Below, one piece after another: positions 8,162 to 16,531 of a DNA stretch of 64,000 nt. Numbering within the stretch: position 1 is the first letter of the stretch; each line of letters opens with the position of its first letter. Made by a program: the position numbers and the translations under genes. The notes beneath the pieces are model-generated. The model saw nothing but the letters and a program-made list of their open reading frames with translations, did no database searches and was not told where the DNA came from. The DNA comes from Microlunatus elymi (GTDB lineage Bacteria; Actinomycetota; Actinomycetes; Propionibacteriales; Propionibacteriaceae), in NCBI RefSeq assembly GCF_007362775.1, contig NZ_CP041692.1, positions 4,340,001 through 4,404,000 on the forward strand, read 5' to 3'.

Positions 8162-10099
8162 ATGAGCGAATCGTCGGTGGCGGGTTTGGGGGCGCGGGAG
8201 TCTCTCGCGCTGCTGTCGACCTCCCGGACGGCCCGGCGGCGCAGCGAGTGTGACGACCTGATCGTGGTCGCCCATTACGCCGATCTGCACCCACCCCAGC
8301 TGCTGGAAGGACGCCCGGTAGTGCGCGGGATGGAACGAGCGATCCGGCTCGGTGGCGAGGGGACGCCGGCGGTGACCGAGTTCTGCGCGGTCGAGTTGGG
8401 TGCCGCGCTCGGACTGTCCGATCGGCAGGCGCGGGAGCTGATCGCCGACGTGTTGGATCTGCGGCATCGACTCCCGCGATTGTGGGAATTGGTGCTGCGC
8501 GGGATCGCGCCGGTGGACCGGCTGCGGGAGATCGCCCGCCGGACCCGGACCCTGGCAGCCGAGGCGGCGCGGGCGGTCGATGGTGAGGTCGTCGGCTACG
8601 TGAACAGTTTGTCGTCGTGGGGCAGGTTGTTCGACGCGGTCGATGCCGCGATCCTGCGCGCCGACCCCGAGCGCGCCAAACGGATGGCCAAGCAAGCCAG
8701 AGACGGCCGGTATGTGAAGATCTCAAGCAGGTCGCGGTACGGGACGCGGACGGTGTCGGCCCGAATCGATGCCGACTACGCGGTCTGGATGCAGGCCACC
8801 ATCGACACCCTGACCAAGACGATCACCGGCCCGACCGGGCTACCGGCCGAGGTCGGAGACCGACACTGTGAAGAACCGGAAGAATTCCAAGCCCAGGCGT
8901 TCGGACTGATGGGACTGCCCTTGCTGTCGACCCGACTACTGGCCCAACAACAACACCCCGACCTGTTCACCACCGAGGCTGGCCAGCAGTACGACACGAC
9001 CACGACGCATCATGATCGGCACGACCATGATCAACCCCATCAGGATGATCATGATCACGAGCCGGGGAACCGCGGCCACGACGAAACACCGGCCGGTGAA
9101 GCTGGTCGAACCGCCGGTGGAAAGCATTCGCACACCAAGGACCCGAACCATCCAGACTGGCCCGAAGATCAGCAGCCTGCCGACCACTGCCGGCACCCGC
9201 GCAGGAACGACGACGCCGCGCACGGCAAGCTCCCGCCATCCACCGAGACTGCCACCGGAGATCGGGAAACCGTGATCACCGACGATCGCGAGTCTCCGCG
9301 CGAGCATGATCACGAGTCGACGAGCCGGGATGGTTACGGTCTGCTCGGCTACGAAGTTGATCATGGTGACCTGCGCCGGGTCCCGATCCCGGTCAATCCC
9401 GACCCCCGGTTGAGCAGAGACACGGCGTTCTGGTTGGCCCGAATCAACCCGACCAAACTGCTACCCAAAGTGATCTTGCACGTCCACATCACGACCGACA
9501 CGGCGGCTACCGGCCGAGGCGTGGCCCGAGTCGAAGGCATCGGACCGATCCTGGCCACCCAGGTCCGGGACTGGCTCGGCAACGGCTGCCGGATCCGGCT
9601 GCAACCCGTCCTCGACCCCGCCGACATCCACCCGGTGGACGCCTACGAGACGCCCGACCGAATGCGTGACGCCCTGCTGGCCAGGACCCCGGCCAGTTGT
9701 TTCCCTAACTCGGCCAACCGGAGCAGATCGATGCAAGCCGACCACACCATTCCGTACGTGAGAACCGGCGGACCCAGCGGCAACGCCCCACCCGGCCAGA
9801 CCGGCCTGCACAATCTGGGACCCCTCGGCGAGACCGAGCACCGGATCAAAACCCACGGTGGCTGGTCCGTCAGGCAACCCGTGCCCGGCACCTACGTGTG
9901 GCGAACCCGCTACGGCCGGGTCGTGGTCGTCAACGACTCCGGCAGCCACGACCTCGGCGACAACCCCTTCGCTCACGCCGTCTGGCACGCCGCCGTGGCA
10001 GCCGACACCGACGTTGGTGCGGGCATGGACGCCGGTGATGATCACCCACACCGCAGCGACCTGGAGTGGGCCATGCAACGGATGTTGGAGGTCGCCTGA
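8162..10099 (+). CDS. DUF222 / HNH endonuclease (13E12-repeat type)
   Basis: A 645-residue protein of the DUF222-HNH family that is often multi-copy in actinobacteria. The DUF222 part (about 50-260) includes ALGLSDRQARELIADVLDLR and AKRMAKQARDGRYVKI. A long His/Asp-rich low-complexity linker follows (about 280-390). The C-terminal HNH region (about 512-575) keeps the H-N-H triad in QADHTIPY, GLHNLG and TEHRIKTHGGW. However, the structural zinc cysteines are mostly gone: the usual second and third cysteines are replaced (CFPNS, RSMQADH) and the later cysteine is also absent. Activity is therefore doubtful. The ATG at 8162 was chosen because it follows a TANNNT box; an upstream in-frame start would add 26 atypical residues. 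Confidence 0.85.
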   Translation: MSESSVAGLGARESLALLSTSRTARRRSECDDLIVVAHYADLHPPQLLEGRPVVRGMERAIRLGGEGTPAVTEFCAVELGAALGLSDRQARELIADVLDLRHRLPRLWELVLRGIAPVDRLREIARRTRTLAAEAARAVDGEVVGYVNSLSSWGRLFDAVDAAILRADPERAKRMAKQARDGRYVKISSRSRYGTRTVSARIDADYAVWMQATIDTLTKTITGPTGLPAEVGDRHCEEPEEFQAQAFGLMGLPLLSTRLLAQQQHPDLFTTEAGQQYDTTTTHHDRHDHDQPHQDDHDHEPGNRGHDETPAGEAGRTAGGKHSHTKDPNHPDWPEDQQPADHCRHPRRNDDAAHGKLPPSTETATGDRETVITDDRESPREHDHESTSRDGYGLLGYEVDHGDLRRVPIPVNPDPRLSRDTAFWLARINPTKLLPKVILHVHITTDTAATGRGVARVEGIGPILATQVRDWLGNGCRIRLQPVLDPADIHPVDAYETPDRMRDALLARTPASCFPNSANRSRSMQADHTIPYVRTGGPSGNAPPGQTGLHNLGPLGETEHRIKTHGGWSVRQPVPGTYVWRTRYGRVVVVNDSGSHDLGDNPFAHAVWHAAVAADTDVGAGMDAGDDHPHRSDLEWAMQRMLEVA

Positions 10100-10242
10100 C
10101 CGAACGGAGCACGTCGGCAGAATTACCTTGCACAGAAGGAATCCGGTCGGCACGATCGGTACGTCACCGCTGCAGGTGAGACCGGCACCGTCCGGAGTTG
10201 ATCATGCCCGAGAGCACTCATCCGCGGGGAATGCCGGATTAG

Positions 10243-10401
10243 GCACCGACCCGACGCGGCGGATCGCTGTACTACCAGGAGCTCGCCGGGCCTGCGCCGA
10301 CGGTGATCTTCGAGGCCGGTCTTGCGTCGACGCGATCCCACCCACGATCGCCGTACATGCCGGTGGGTCCGTATGCCGGAGCAGCGCGGGATGGGTGTTG
10401 A
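10243..10401 (+). pseudogene. Fragment of an alpha/beta hydrolase gene
   Basis: The reading frame opened by TAG at 10240-10242 and closed by TGA at 10399-10401 contains GSLYYQELAGPAPTVIFEAG followed by LASTRS, the typical first strands and oxyanion region of an alpha/beta hydrolase. After the stop another frame yields a VDRAPLVGS-like piece reminiscent of the YDRSGLGRS motif, so frameshifts are likely. No nucleophile elbow or catalytic histidine remains. The whole 10100-10570 stretch has no intact gene. Confidence 0.5.
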
Positions 10402-10570
10402 TCGTGCGCCCCTGGTAGGCAGTCGGAACCCGCGGCCCAACCTTCCTCAGGTAACCGGCGAGGGCCACCGGATCGACTCGGCCGTACTCCCGGCGCCGGA
10501 TCCGATCACTGCTAGTCGCTTCATCGAAGACACATCCGAAACCTAGTGCCTGTGCTGGTCGAGCCGAGCC

Positions 10571-10783
10571 TCAGTTGTAGTTGGCGGTGACGGTGCGGGC
10601 TGCGACCGCCTCGAGGTAGCCACGTTCGCCCAGCCCACGTACCCATCGTTCGACGTCGGCCGCAGCCGGCAGCTGCTCGCTGGTCTCCAGCAGCAGGATC
10701 CCGCCGTCCAGACTCTCGGCTTCAGGCATCCGGCCGGCCATCGCGATCTGGTCGATCACCTCGATGCAACCGCCCCACGCGCC
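10571..10783 (-). pseudogene. Internal fragment of an S66 (LD-carboxypeptidase-like) peptidase gene
   Basis: The frame reads GAWGGCIEVIDQIAMAGRMP, then ESLDGGILLLETSEQLPAAADVERW and GLGERGYLEA in separate blocks. These are the middle part of S66 peptidases of the MccF / LD-carboxypeptidase family (the GG-C-E-V and LLLETSEE blocks). The catalytic serine domain and the C-terminal part after GERGYLEA are missing. The homology stops at about 10780, exactly where a kinase fragment begins on the other strand, so this is a rearrangement scar. Confidence 0.6.
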
Positions 10784-11063
10784 ATGTCTCCGCGCTGGCC
10801 CGGAACTTCCTCGAGCACGGCTTCGACGTCACGATCGCGGACTTCGTCACCGCCAGGTCAATCGATGTCTACCGTCGGGAACTACCGGACTGCTTTGTCG
10901 TCCACTTGCAGATCTCTTTCTCGGAAGCACGTGAGCGGAGTTCGAACTGCTGCACCGACAGGCCTCGATCCCACTGCAGGCAGACCTCGTCATCGACGTC
11001 GACCATCTCACGCCGGAACAGCAGATCAGCCGTGTCCGAGGCGCGTGGACCGCGGCCGGATGA
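10780..11063 (+). pseudogene. 3' part of an AAA/P-loop kinase gene, frameshifted
   Basis: One frame gives RHVSALARNFLEHGFDVTIA then DVYRRELPDCFVVHLQISFSEARERS, typical of the middle of AAA-family small-molecule kinases. From about 10937 the homology moves to another frame: EFELLHRQASIPLQADLVID then VDHLTPEQQISRVRGAWTAAG and a TGA at 11061-11063. The N-terminal half with Walker A is absent and a stretch between the two frames is lost. It is a broken gene whose 5' end coincides with the S66 fragment. Confidence 0.6.
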
Positions 11064-11086
11064 TGCGGCCGCGGTGACTCATGCGG

Positions 11087-12184
11087 TCAGGATCGCCCGA
11101 CGAGCTGGGCCAGGCCGTCGGCGGCGATCACGCGGGCGTGGTTGATCTTGCCCCAGGTGCGGCTGGGATGGACGCGGTTGGTGAGCAGGATCGCGTACGC
11201 GGCTCGGTCGAGGTCGATCACCAGCGACGTACCGGTGTAGCCGGTGTGTCCGATCGTGTGCAGTGAGGCCAGCCGGCCCATGTACCAGGGCTGATTGATC
11301 TCGAACCCGAGACCATGATCATGATCGCCGAATTCCGGCGTCTGGTTGGTGATCATCTCCGCATACAACTCCTCGTCGAGCAGTCGCCCGCCGTCGTACG
11401 CGGTCCGGTTGATCATGCACTCCGCGAGCTTGCCGAGGTCGGCGGCAGTGGAGAAGACACCGGCGTGCCCGGCCACTCCGCCCAGCGACCAGGCGTTCTC
11501 GTCGTGCACCTCGCCCCAGACCACACCACGATCGGGTACGCGCTCGTACTCGGTGGCGGCGATCTGCGGCCGCAGTAACAAGTTGGGGTTGTATCCCGTG
11601 TTGATCATGGACAACGGTTCGGTGATGCCGGTCCGGACCAGTTCATCCAGCGGTCGCCCGGTGAGGCGATGCGCCATCACGCCGAGAGTGATCAGGTTCA
11701 GATCGCTGTAGCAGTAGGCGGTTCCGGGCTCGACGACCAGTTCTGCGGCCAACGCGCCCTGGACGCGTGCCGGCACATCGTCGTACAGCCGCCAGAGCGG
11801 GATCTCGGCCGGGAAACCGGAGGTGTGGATCAGCAACTGGCGTACGGTGATCGCCGACTTGCCCGCACCCGTGAAGTCGGGCAGGTAGTCGACCACCGCC
11901 CGATCAAGATCGATCTTGCCCTGCTCGACCAGCTGCAAGATCACGATCGAGGTGAACAGCTTCGAGATCGAGGCCAGGTCGAAGATAGTGTCCGTCCGCA
12001 TCGCGATCCGGTCCGACTCCGGCAGCAGCGATCCCTCACCGTCGGCGTAGCAGCGCGCCCACCCGCGGGCCTGGACCGAGATGATCTTGCCGTCGGTGCC
12101 CCATTGCATCACCGCGCCGGGAAACAGCGGATGATCACCGCCCTCGCTCCGCAGACCGAGCAACCGCCCCCAGGTCTCCTCCAC
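11087..12184 (-). CDS. Beta-lactamase-family serine hydrolase, AmiE-like muropeptide amidase candidate
   Basis: A 365-residue class C beta-lactamase-fold hydrolase. The SxxK motif is at 72-75 (SISK), the tyrosine motif at 159-161 (YSD, in YCYSDLNLITLG) and the third motif at IGHTGYTG near 312. There is no signal peptide, so it acts in the cytoplasm. In Bacillus subtilis a related enzyme, AmiE (YbbE), is paired with NagZ and removes peptides from MurNAc. Here the gene follows nagZ on the same strand, so the same role is likely; esterase activity is the alternative. The GTG start has a strong upstream AAGGGGGAG. A 12-bp inverted repeat separates it from nagZ and may give it its own control. Confidence 0.85.
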   Translation of the reverse strand: MEETWGRLLGLRSEGGDHPLFPGAVMQWGTDGKIISVQARGWARCYADGEGSLLPESDRIAMRTDTIFDLASISKLFTSIVILQLVEQGKIDLDRAVVDYLPDFTGAGKSAITVRQLLIHTSGFPAEIPLWRLYDDVPARVQGALAAELVVEPGTAYCYSDLNLITLGVMAHRLTGRPLDELVRTGITEPLSMINTGYNPNLLLRPQIAATEYERVPDRGVVWGEVHDENAWSLGGVAGHAGVFSTAADLGKLAECMINRTAYDGGRLLDEELYAEMITNQTPEFGDHDHGLGFEINQPWYMGRLASLHTIGHTGYTGTSLVIDLDRAAYAILLTNRVHPSRTWGKINHARVIAADGLAQLVGRS

Positions 12185-12204
12185 AACTCCCCCTTCATCT
12201 GGAC

Positions 12205-12248
12205 TTGTCAGTCGGTGGTGTGGCTATAGGCAAACTACCGACTGACAA
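12205..12248 (-). promoter_or_regulatory. Inverted repeat between nagZ and the amiE-like gene
   Basis: TTGTCAGTCGGT (12205-12216) and ACCGACTGACAA (12237-12248) are perfect 12-bp arms; three further pairs, one of them G-T, extend the stem inward. The loop contains TATAGC on the minus strand, a possible -10. It may be an operator over an internal promoter or an RNA hairpin reducing read-through. Confidence 0.5.
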
Positions 12249-12253
12249 ATCGG

Positions 12254-13915
12254 CTAGTTGGGGACGATACCGGCGCCGAACGGGAACAGCGGATGGTCGG
12301 GATTCTCGCCGACCGCAACCGGGAGTCGGCCGGTCGGTTGCCGGCGGCCGAGCAGCACGTCGGCGACCGCATCGAGCGCGACCGGAGTGGCCGAGTAGCT
12401 GAGCAGCATGGTGCCGCCGGCGGTCACCAGTCCGGCATCGTACGGCTCGGTGATCGCGACCATGCTGACCTGCGGCGCGATCTCCCGCACGCTGCGCACC
12501 AGGGTGCGCTGCCAGCGTTCCCGCCAACCGGACGAGGTGACGATCACCGTCTGCGAAGCTGCCCGAGCCAGCCGTCGGGCTGCGTTGATCAGATCCCGAT
12601 CCGGCCGCTGCCCGGTGACGAGTTCGGAAACCTCCAGGCCGTCGTCCTTCAATGCCGCGGCCAGCCGGCCGATCGCGACGGCGTCGGCGCCGAGCAGGCA
12701 GACCGAGCCGCGCTTCAGGGGGAAGAGTTGATCATCGTCACGGATCAGAGTGAGGGTCCGGGCGGTGATCTCGGCTGCGCGCGCGTGCGACTCCTGACTG
12801 CCGACCTCGGCGGTGATCTTGGCCGGTACGGTCGGCGCCGGTTGCAGAATTCCACGCCGTTGCTTGAGTTGCAGGACGCGTACGACACTCTCGTCGATCC
12901 GCTGCTCGGTGAGCCGACCGCTCGCCACGGCATCCGTCAGTGCCGACACCGCACGTTCCGGATCCGCGGGTTCGAGCAGCACGTCGACGCCGGCCTCGAT
13001 CGCGCGCACCGCGACCTCGCCGTCGTCGTACAACTCGCGAACGCCCTGCATCCGCAGCGAATCGGTGATGATCACCCCGGTGTAGCCGAGATACTCCCGC
13101 AACAGCCCGGTCAGGATCGGCCGGCTCAGCGTGGCCGGGTCACCGGACGGGTCGAGCGCCGGGAACGACAGATGCCCGGTCATGATCATCTCCACCCCGG
13201 CACTGACCGCCTCCCGGAACGGCAGCGCGTCGATCGACTCCCAATCGATCATGGAGTGGGTGATCGTCGGCAGCCCGTGATGGCTGTCGGTGCCGGTGTC
13301 ACCATGACCCGGGAAGTGCTTGGCGGCAGCGATCATGCCCGCGTCACGCTGCAGGCCGGCAATCGCTGCGACCACCTGTTCGCCAACCACGTCGGGCTCA
13401 CTGCCGAAGGACCGAACGCCGATCACCGGATTGGCCTGATTGACGTTGACGTCGGCAACCGGCGCAAAGTCGGCGTTCACACCGACGGCAGCCAGCTCCC
13501 GGCCGGTGATCTGATATGCCTCCCGGGTCAGGTCAAGATCATGAGCCGCGGCCAGCGCCATCGCCCCGGGGAATTGCGTGGCCGGCGGACCCATCCGCGC
13601 CACCCGCCCGGTCTCCTGATCGGTGCCGATGATCAAGCCGATCTCGGAGGCGGCCTGCAAGCCGTTGCTGAGTCGTCCGATCTGCTGCGGATTCTCGGTG
13701 TTGCCGGCCCAGGCGAAGTAGATCACCCCGCCGAGCCGATACTTGGCCACCACGTCGGCCGGCGTGTCCACGCCGAACAACGCTCGATTGCGGTCGTCGG
13801 CCTGATCGGCCGCCGAACCGTAGACCAGATGGAAGATCAACTGGCCGAGCTTGTCCGGCAGGCTCATCCCGGCCAGCAGGTCTGAAATCACGGGCTGCTG
13901 TGAGACATCAGTCAT
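12254..13915 (-). CDS. nagZ: Beta-N-acetylhexosaminidase (NagZ-type, GH3)
   Basis: A 553-residue glycoside hydrolase family 3 enzyme. It carries the NagZ signature AAAKHFPGHGDTGTDSHHGL (near residue 200) with the catalytic His/Asp dyad loop, and the nucleophile aspartate in VIITDSLRMQGV (near 300). A C-terminal GH3-C-like domain follows, as in Gram-positive two-domain NagZ. No signal peptide is seen. It should release GlcNAc from muropeptides, after which the AmiE-like hydrolase downstream could cleave the peptide. The ATG at 13915 is preferred to the GTG one codon upstream. It lies 12 bases after dapC in the same operon. Confidence 0.9.
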   Translation of the reverse strand: MTDVSQQPVISDLLAGMSLPDKLGQLIFHLVYGSAADQADDRNRALFGVDTPADVVAKYRLGGVIYFAWAGNTENPQQIGRLSNGLQAASEIGLIIGTDQETGRVARMGPPATQFPGAMALAAAHDLDLTREAYQITGRELAAVGVNADFAPVADVNVNQANPVIGVRSFGSEPDVVGEQVVAAIAGLQRDAGMIAAAKHFPGHGDTGTDSHHGLPTITHSMIDWESIDALPFREAVSAGVEMIMTGHLSFPALDPSGDPATLSRPILTGLLREYLGYTGVIITDSLRMQGVRELYDDGEVAVRAIEAGVDVLLEPADPERAVSALTDAVASGRLTEQRIDESVVRVLQLKQRRGILQPAPTVPAKITAEVGSQESHARAAEITARTLTLIRDDDQLFPLKRGSVCLLGADAVAIGRLAAALKDDGLEVSELVTGQRPDRDLINAARRLARAASQTVIVTSSGWRERWQRTLVRSVREIAPQVSMVAITEPYDAGLVTAGGTMLLSYSATPVALDAVADVLLGRRQPTGRLPVAVGENPDHPLFPFGAGIVPN

Positions 13916-13927
13916 CACGGCGGAACA

Positions 13928-15055
13928 TTACTGGTCGGCAGCCAGCCGATGTACGGCCGCCTCGATCCGTTCATCGGATGCGGTCAGCGAAACCCGTACG
14001 TGATCATCACCGGCCGTCCCGTAGAAGGCACCCGGCCCGACCAGGATGCCGAGATCGGCCAGCCGGTCGACCGACTTCCAGCAGTCGTCGCCGATGCCCG
14101 CGCTCTGATCAAGGGGGCCCTGAGTTGCCCACAGATACAGCGAACCCTCGGAGTGATCGATCCGGAAACCCGCCTGTTCCAGTGCCGGTCGCAGTAGCTC
14201 GCGCCGGCGGCGGTAGCGCTCCTGCTGGACGCGTACATGATCATCGGTGCCGAGCAGTGCGATCATCGCCTGCTGCACCGGCCGGGACACCATCATGCCG
14301 ACGTGGCGCCTGATCAAGGTCAGCTCGGCGACGATGGTCGGATCGCCGGCCACGAAGGCGGCCCGATAGCCGGCCAGGTTGGCGATCTTGGACAGCGAAT
14401 GCACCGCGAGCAGGCCGGTGTGATCGCCGCCGCAGATGTCGGGATGCAGCACCGACAGCGCCGGCGCGTCCCAGGCGAAGTCCAGATAGCACTCGTCGGA
14501 GGCGACCACGGCGCCCCGTTCGCGGGCCCAGTCCACCCAGGCCTTGAGCTGGTCGGGGCTGAGGATCCGGCCGGTCGGATTGGACGGCGAGTTCAGCCAG
14601 ACCAGCTTGGGATGTTCGTCGCGTACCGAATCCAGATCGTCGGTCGCGATCACCCGGCAACCGGCCACCTTGGCTCCGACCGCGTAGGTCGGATAGGCGG
14701 TGGCCGGGATGATGATCAGGTCATCGGGCTGCAGGGCCAGCTGGGTCGGCAACCAACCGACGAACTCCTTGCTGCCGATGGTGGCCAGGCAAGCCCCCGG
14801 CTCGACCGTCGCGCCGCGCCGGCCCAGATAACCGGCGATCGACGCACGCAGCGCGGGCGGACCGACCACCGTCGGGTAGCCCGGACTGTTGCCGGCTGCA
14901 GCCAATGCCTCCTGCGCGATCGCCGGAGTGTCGTCCACCGGCGTACCGATGGACAGATCGACGATCCCGTCCGGATGCTCGGCCGCCCTTTGCTGGGCGG
15001 ACGCGAGCGCATCCCAGGGATAATCGGCAAGGGCTGCGGCCAGCGGGTTGGTCAC
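13928..15055 (-). CDS. dapC: N-succinyldiaminopimelate aminotransferase
   Basis: A 375-residue PLP-dependent fold-type I aminotransferase. The substrate/PLP blocks LNSPSNPTGR, ASDECYLDFAW and the PLP lysine in HSLSKIANLAGYR are visible. It matches the actinobacterial DapC type that accompanies fdxA (Rv1177-Rv1178 in M. tuberculosis, from memory). The GTG start at 15055 overlaps the fdxA stop by four bases (GTGA), so translation is coupled. It transfers the amino group to N-succinyl-2-amino-6-ketopimelate, the step after dapD (3666-4637). nagZ and the AmiE-like gene follow on the same strand. Confidence 0.92.
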   Translation of the reverse strand: MTNPLAAALADYPWDALASAQQRAAEHPDGIVDLSIGTPVDDTPAIAQEALAAAGNSPGYPTVVGPPALRASIAGYLGRRGATVEPGACLATIGSKEFVGWLPTQLALQPDDLIIIPATAYPTYAVGAKVAGCRVIATDDLDSVRDEHPKLVWLNSPSNPTGRILSPDQLKAWVDWARERGAVVASDECYLDFAWDAPALSVLHPDICGGDHTGLLAVHSLSKIANLAGYRAAFVAGDPTIVAELTLIRRHVGMMVSRPVQQAMIALLGTDDHVRVQQERYRRRRELLRPALEQAGFRIDHSEGSLYLWATQGPLDQSAGIGDDCWKSVDRLADLGILVGPGAFYGTAGDDHVRVSLTASDERIEAAVHRLAADQ

Positions 15056-15378
15056 TCGTCGTGCTCCTGCGGGGGCAGCGCGGCGATCATCGGGTGGTCC
15101 TTGTCGATCGGACCCAGCTTGGCGGCGCCGCCCGGCGAACCGAGATCGTCGAAGAACTTGACGTTGGCGTCGTAGTAGTCCTTCCACTCCTCCGGCGTGT
15201 CGTCCTCGTAGAAGATCGCCTCGACCGGGCAGACCGGCTCACACGCACCGCAGTCGACGCACTCATCGGGGTGGATGTAGAGCATCCGCTTGCCTTCATA
15301 GATGCAGTCCACCGGACATTCCTCGACGCACGCCAGATCCTTCAGATCGACACACGGCTGCGCGATGACGTACGTCAC
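15052..15378 (-). CDS. fdxA: Seven-iron ferredoxin
   Basis: A 108-residue FdxA-type ferredoxin. Cysteines at 9, 17, 21, 25, 40, 43, 46 and 50 match the 3Fe-4S plus 4Fe-4S pattern of 7Fe ferredoxins (9, 17 and 50 for the first cluster; 21, 40, 43 and 46 for the second). The acidic tail (YEDDTPEEWKDYYDANVKFF) is typical of actinobacterial FdxA/FdxC. It carries electrons in the cytoplasm; the partner is not evident. It heads the operon with dapC, and the overlap of four bases ties their translation. Confidence 0.97.
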   Translation of the reverse strand: MTYVIAQPCVDLKDLACVEECPVDCIYEGKRMLYIHPDECVDCGACEPVCPVEAIFYEDDTPEEWKDYYDANVKFFDDLGSPGGAAKLGPIDKDHPMIAALPPQEHDE

Positions 15379-15480
15379 AGCGTCCTCCTTGGTTACTCGT
15401 CCACAGATATCCCGCTTAGTATCGCGCCTTGACCGCCGGGAATCGAAGGAAGCCCCCTATCTGGACAGGAATGCCGCCTG

Positions 15481-16497
15481 ATGGACCAGACACCGCCCCG
15501 CGCGATCGGAGCCGACGCGCTGTCCGCAATGGTGCCACCGCTGGGGATCGACGACCGGGTGACCATTCGCTACCGCCTCACCGACGGTTCGGCGACCGAC
15601 GTGGTGGGCTGGGTGGTCGGGCTCGACGACGACCAGGTACGAGTACAGCCGCCCGCCCCGGACGGTCGTCCACAGCCGGCGCTGGTGGATCGCGATCGGA
15701 TCATCCTGGCCAAGCGCGTGCCACCGGTCCCCGGCGGTCGTCCGGTGAGCAGGACGACGGCCGAGGAACTGGAACGGATCGCGATGCAGGGCTGGATCGA
15801 CGAGTCCGCACCCCTGCTGCCCGGGCATCACGGATGGACGCTGCGCTTCGGCAACGGCTTCACCGGACGGGCCAATTCCTGTTTGGCAGTAGGCGATCCG
15901 GGACTTCCCTATCCCGAGGCGTCGAAGTTGATCATCGAGCAGTACCAGGCCGCGGGGCTGCCGCCGTGGGTGCAGGTGATCACCGACTCGGTGCCGGACC
16001 GCCGACTTGTTGATCTTGGTTGGCAGCCGACCTACGTGCCGACCACGGTGATGACGGGCACGCTCGGCGCGGTGGTCGGTGATCATCGGCGCACCGACCG
16101 AGTGCAGGTCGCCGAGCAGCTCACCGAGGACTGGTGGCAGGGCTATCTGCAGTACCGGCCGATTCCCGATCATGAAACCGCGCGCCGGATCTTGATCAAC
16201 AATCCACCGGTCGGACTGGCATCGGTGCACCACGACGGCCGGCTGGTCGCGCTGGGACGTGGCCAGATCACCGCCGACTGGCTCGGCATCGCCGGCCTGT
16301 GGACCGATCCGGCGTTCCGTCGTCAAGGCCTGGCGACCATGATCATCCGCGAGCTCGCGCACTGGGCAGCCCGGCGCGGCGCCCGCTACGGCTATCTGCA
16401 GGTGGCCCAGGAGAACGCCGGCGCCATTGCTGCCTACTCGCGGCTCGGCTTCGTACGCCATCACGATTACCGCTACCTCGCACCGGCGCCGGTCTAA
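15481..16497 (+). CDS. GNAT-family N-acetyltransferase (CG3035/Rv0428c-like)
   Basis: A 338-residue two-part protein. The N-terminal 80 residues form a small beta-rich domain (VTIRYRLTDGSATDVVGWVV), followed by a GNAT catalytic domain whose acetyl-CoA loop is clear near residues 277-287 (FRRQGLATMII), then YLQVAQENAGAIAAYSRLGF. The architecture matches the actinobacterial family named after CG3035 and Rv0428c (from memory), sometimes annotated as N-acetylglutamate synthase on weak grounds. The substrate is unknown. It is divergent from fdxA and precedes the toxin-antitoxin genes. Confidence 0.85.
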   Translation: MDQTPPRAIGADALSAMVPPLGIDDRVTIRYRLTDGSATDVVGWVVGLDDDQVRVQPPAPDGRPQPALVDRDRIILAKRVPPVPGGRPVSRTTAEELERIAMQGWIDESAPLLPGHHGWTLRFGNGFTGRANSCLAVGDPGLPYPEASKLIIEQYQAAGLPPWVQVITDSVPDRRLVDLGWQPTYVPTTVMTGTLGAVVGDHRRTDRVQVAEQLTEDWWQGYLQYRPIPDHETARRILINNPPVGLASVHHDGRLVALGRGQITADWLGIAGLWTDPAFRRQGLATMIIRELAHWAARRGARYGYLQVAQENAGAIAAYSRLGFVRHHDYRYLAPAPV

Positions 16498-16512
16498 GTC
16501 CAGACTTGCCCG

Positions 16513-16529
16513 GATCAGATAATCTGATC
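16513..16529 (+). promoter_or_regulatory. Palindromic operator overlapping the -10 of the toxin-antitoxin operon
   Basis: GATCAGATAATCTGATC is a perfect palindrome with 8-bp arms around one base. It contains GATAAT (16518-16523), a good -10, eight bases before the antitoxin ATG at 16532. Antitoxin binding here would block RNA polymerase directly, and the message would be leaderless. Confidence 0.65.
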
Positions 16530-16531
16530 GC

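Noticed and set aside
9006-9060. Tandem-repeat (VNTR) locus in the HNH gene
   Set aside because: The CATGATC-like units are irregular in spacing and match the window-wide TGATC excess rather than a true tandem array.
10571-10783. A functional small protein
   Set aside because: It is an internal piece of an S66 peptidase without its catalytic serine region and ends abruptly at a rearrangement point.
12293-13885. Long open frame antisense to nagZ
   Set aside because: It mirrors nagZ codons in a high-GC gene, is rich in Arg/Gly/His and has no recognisable domain.
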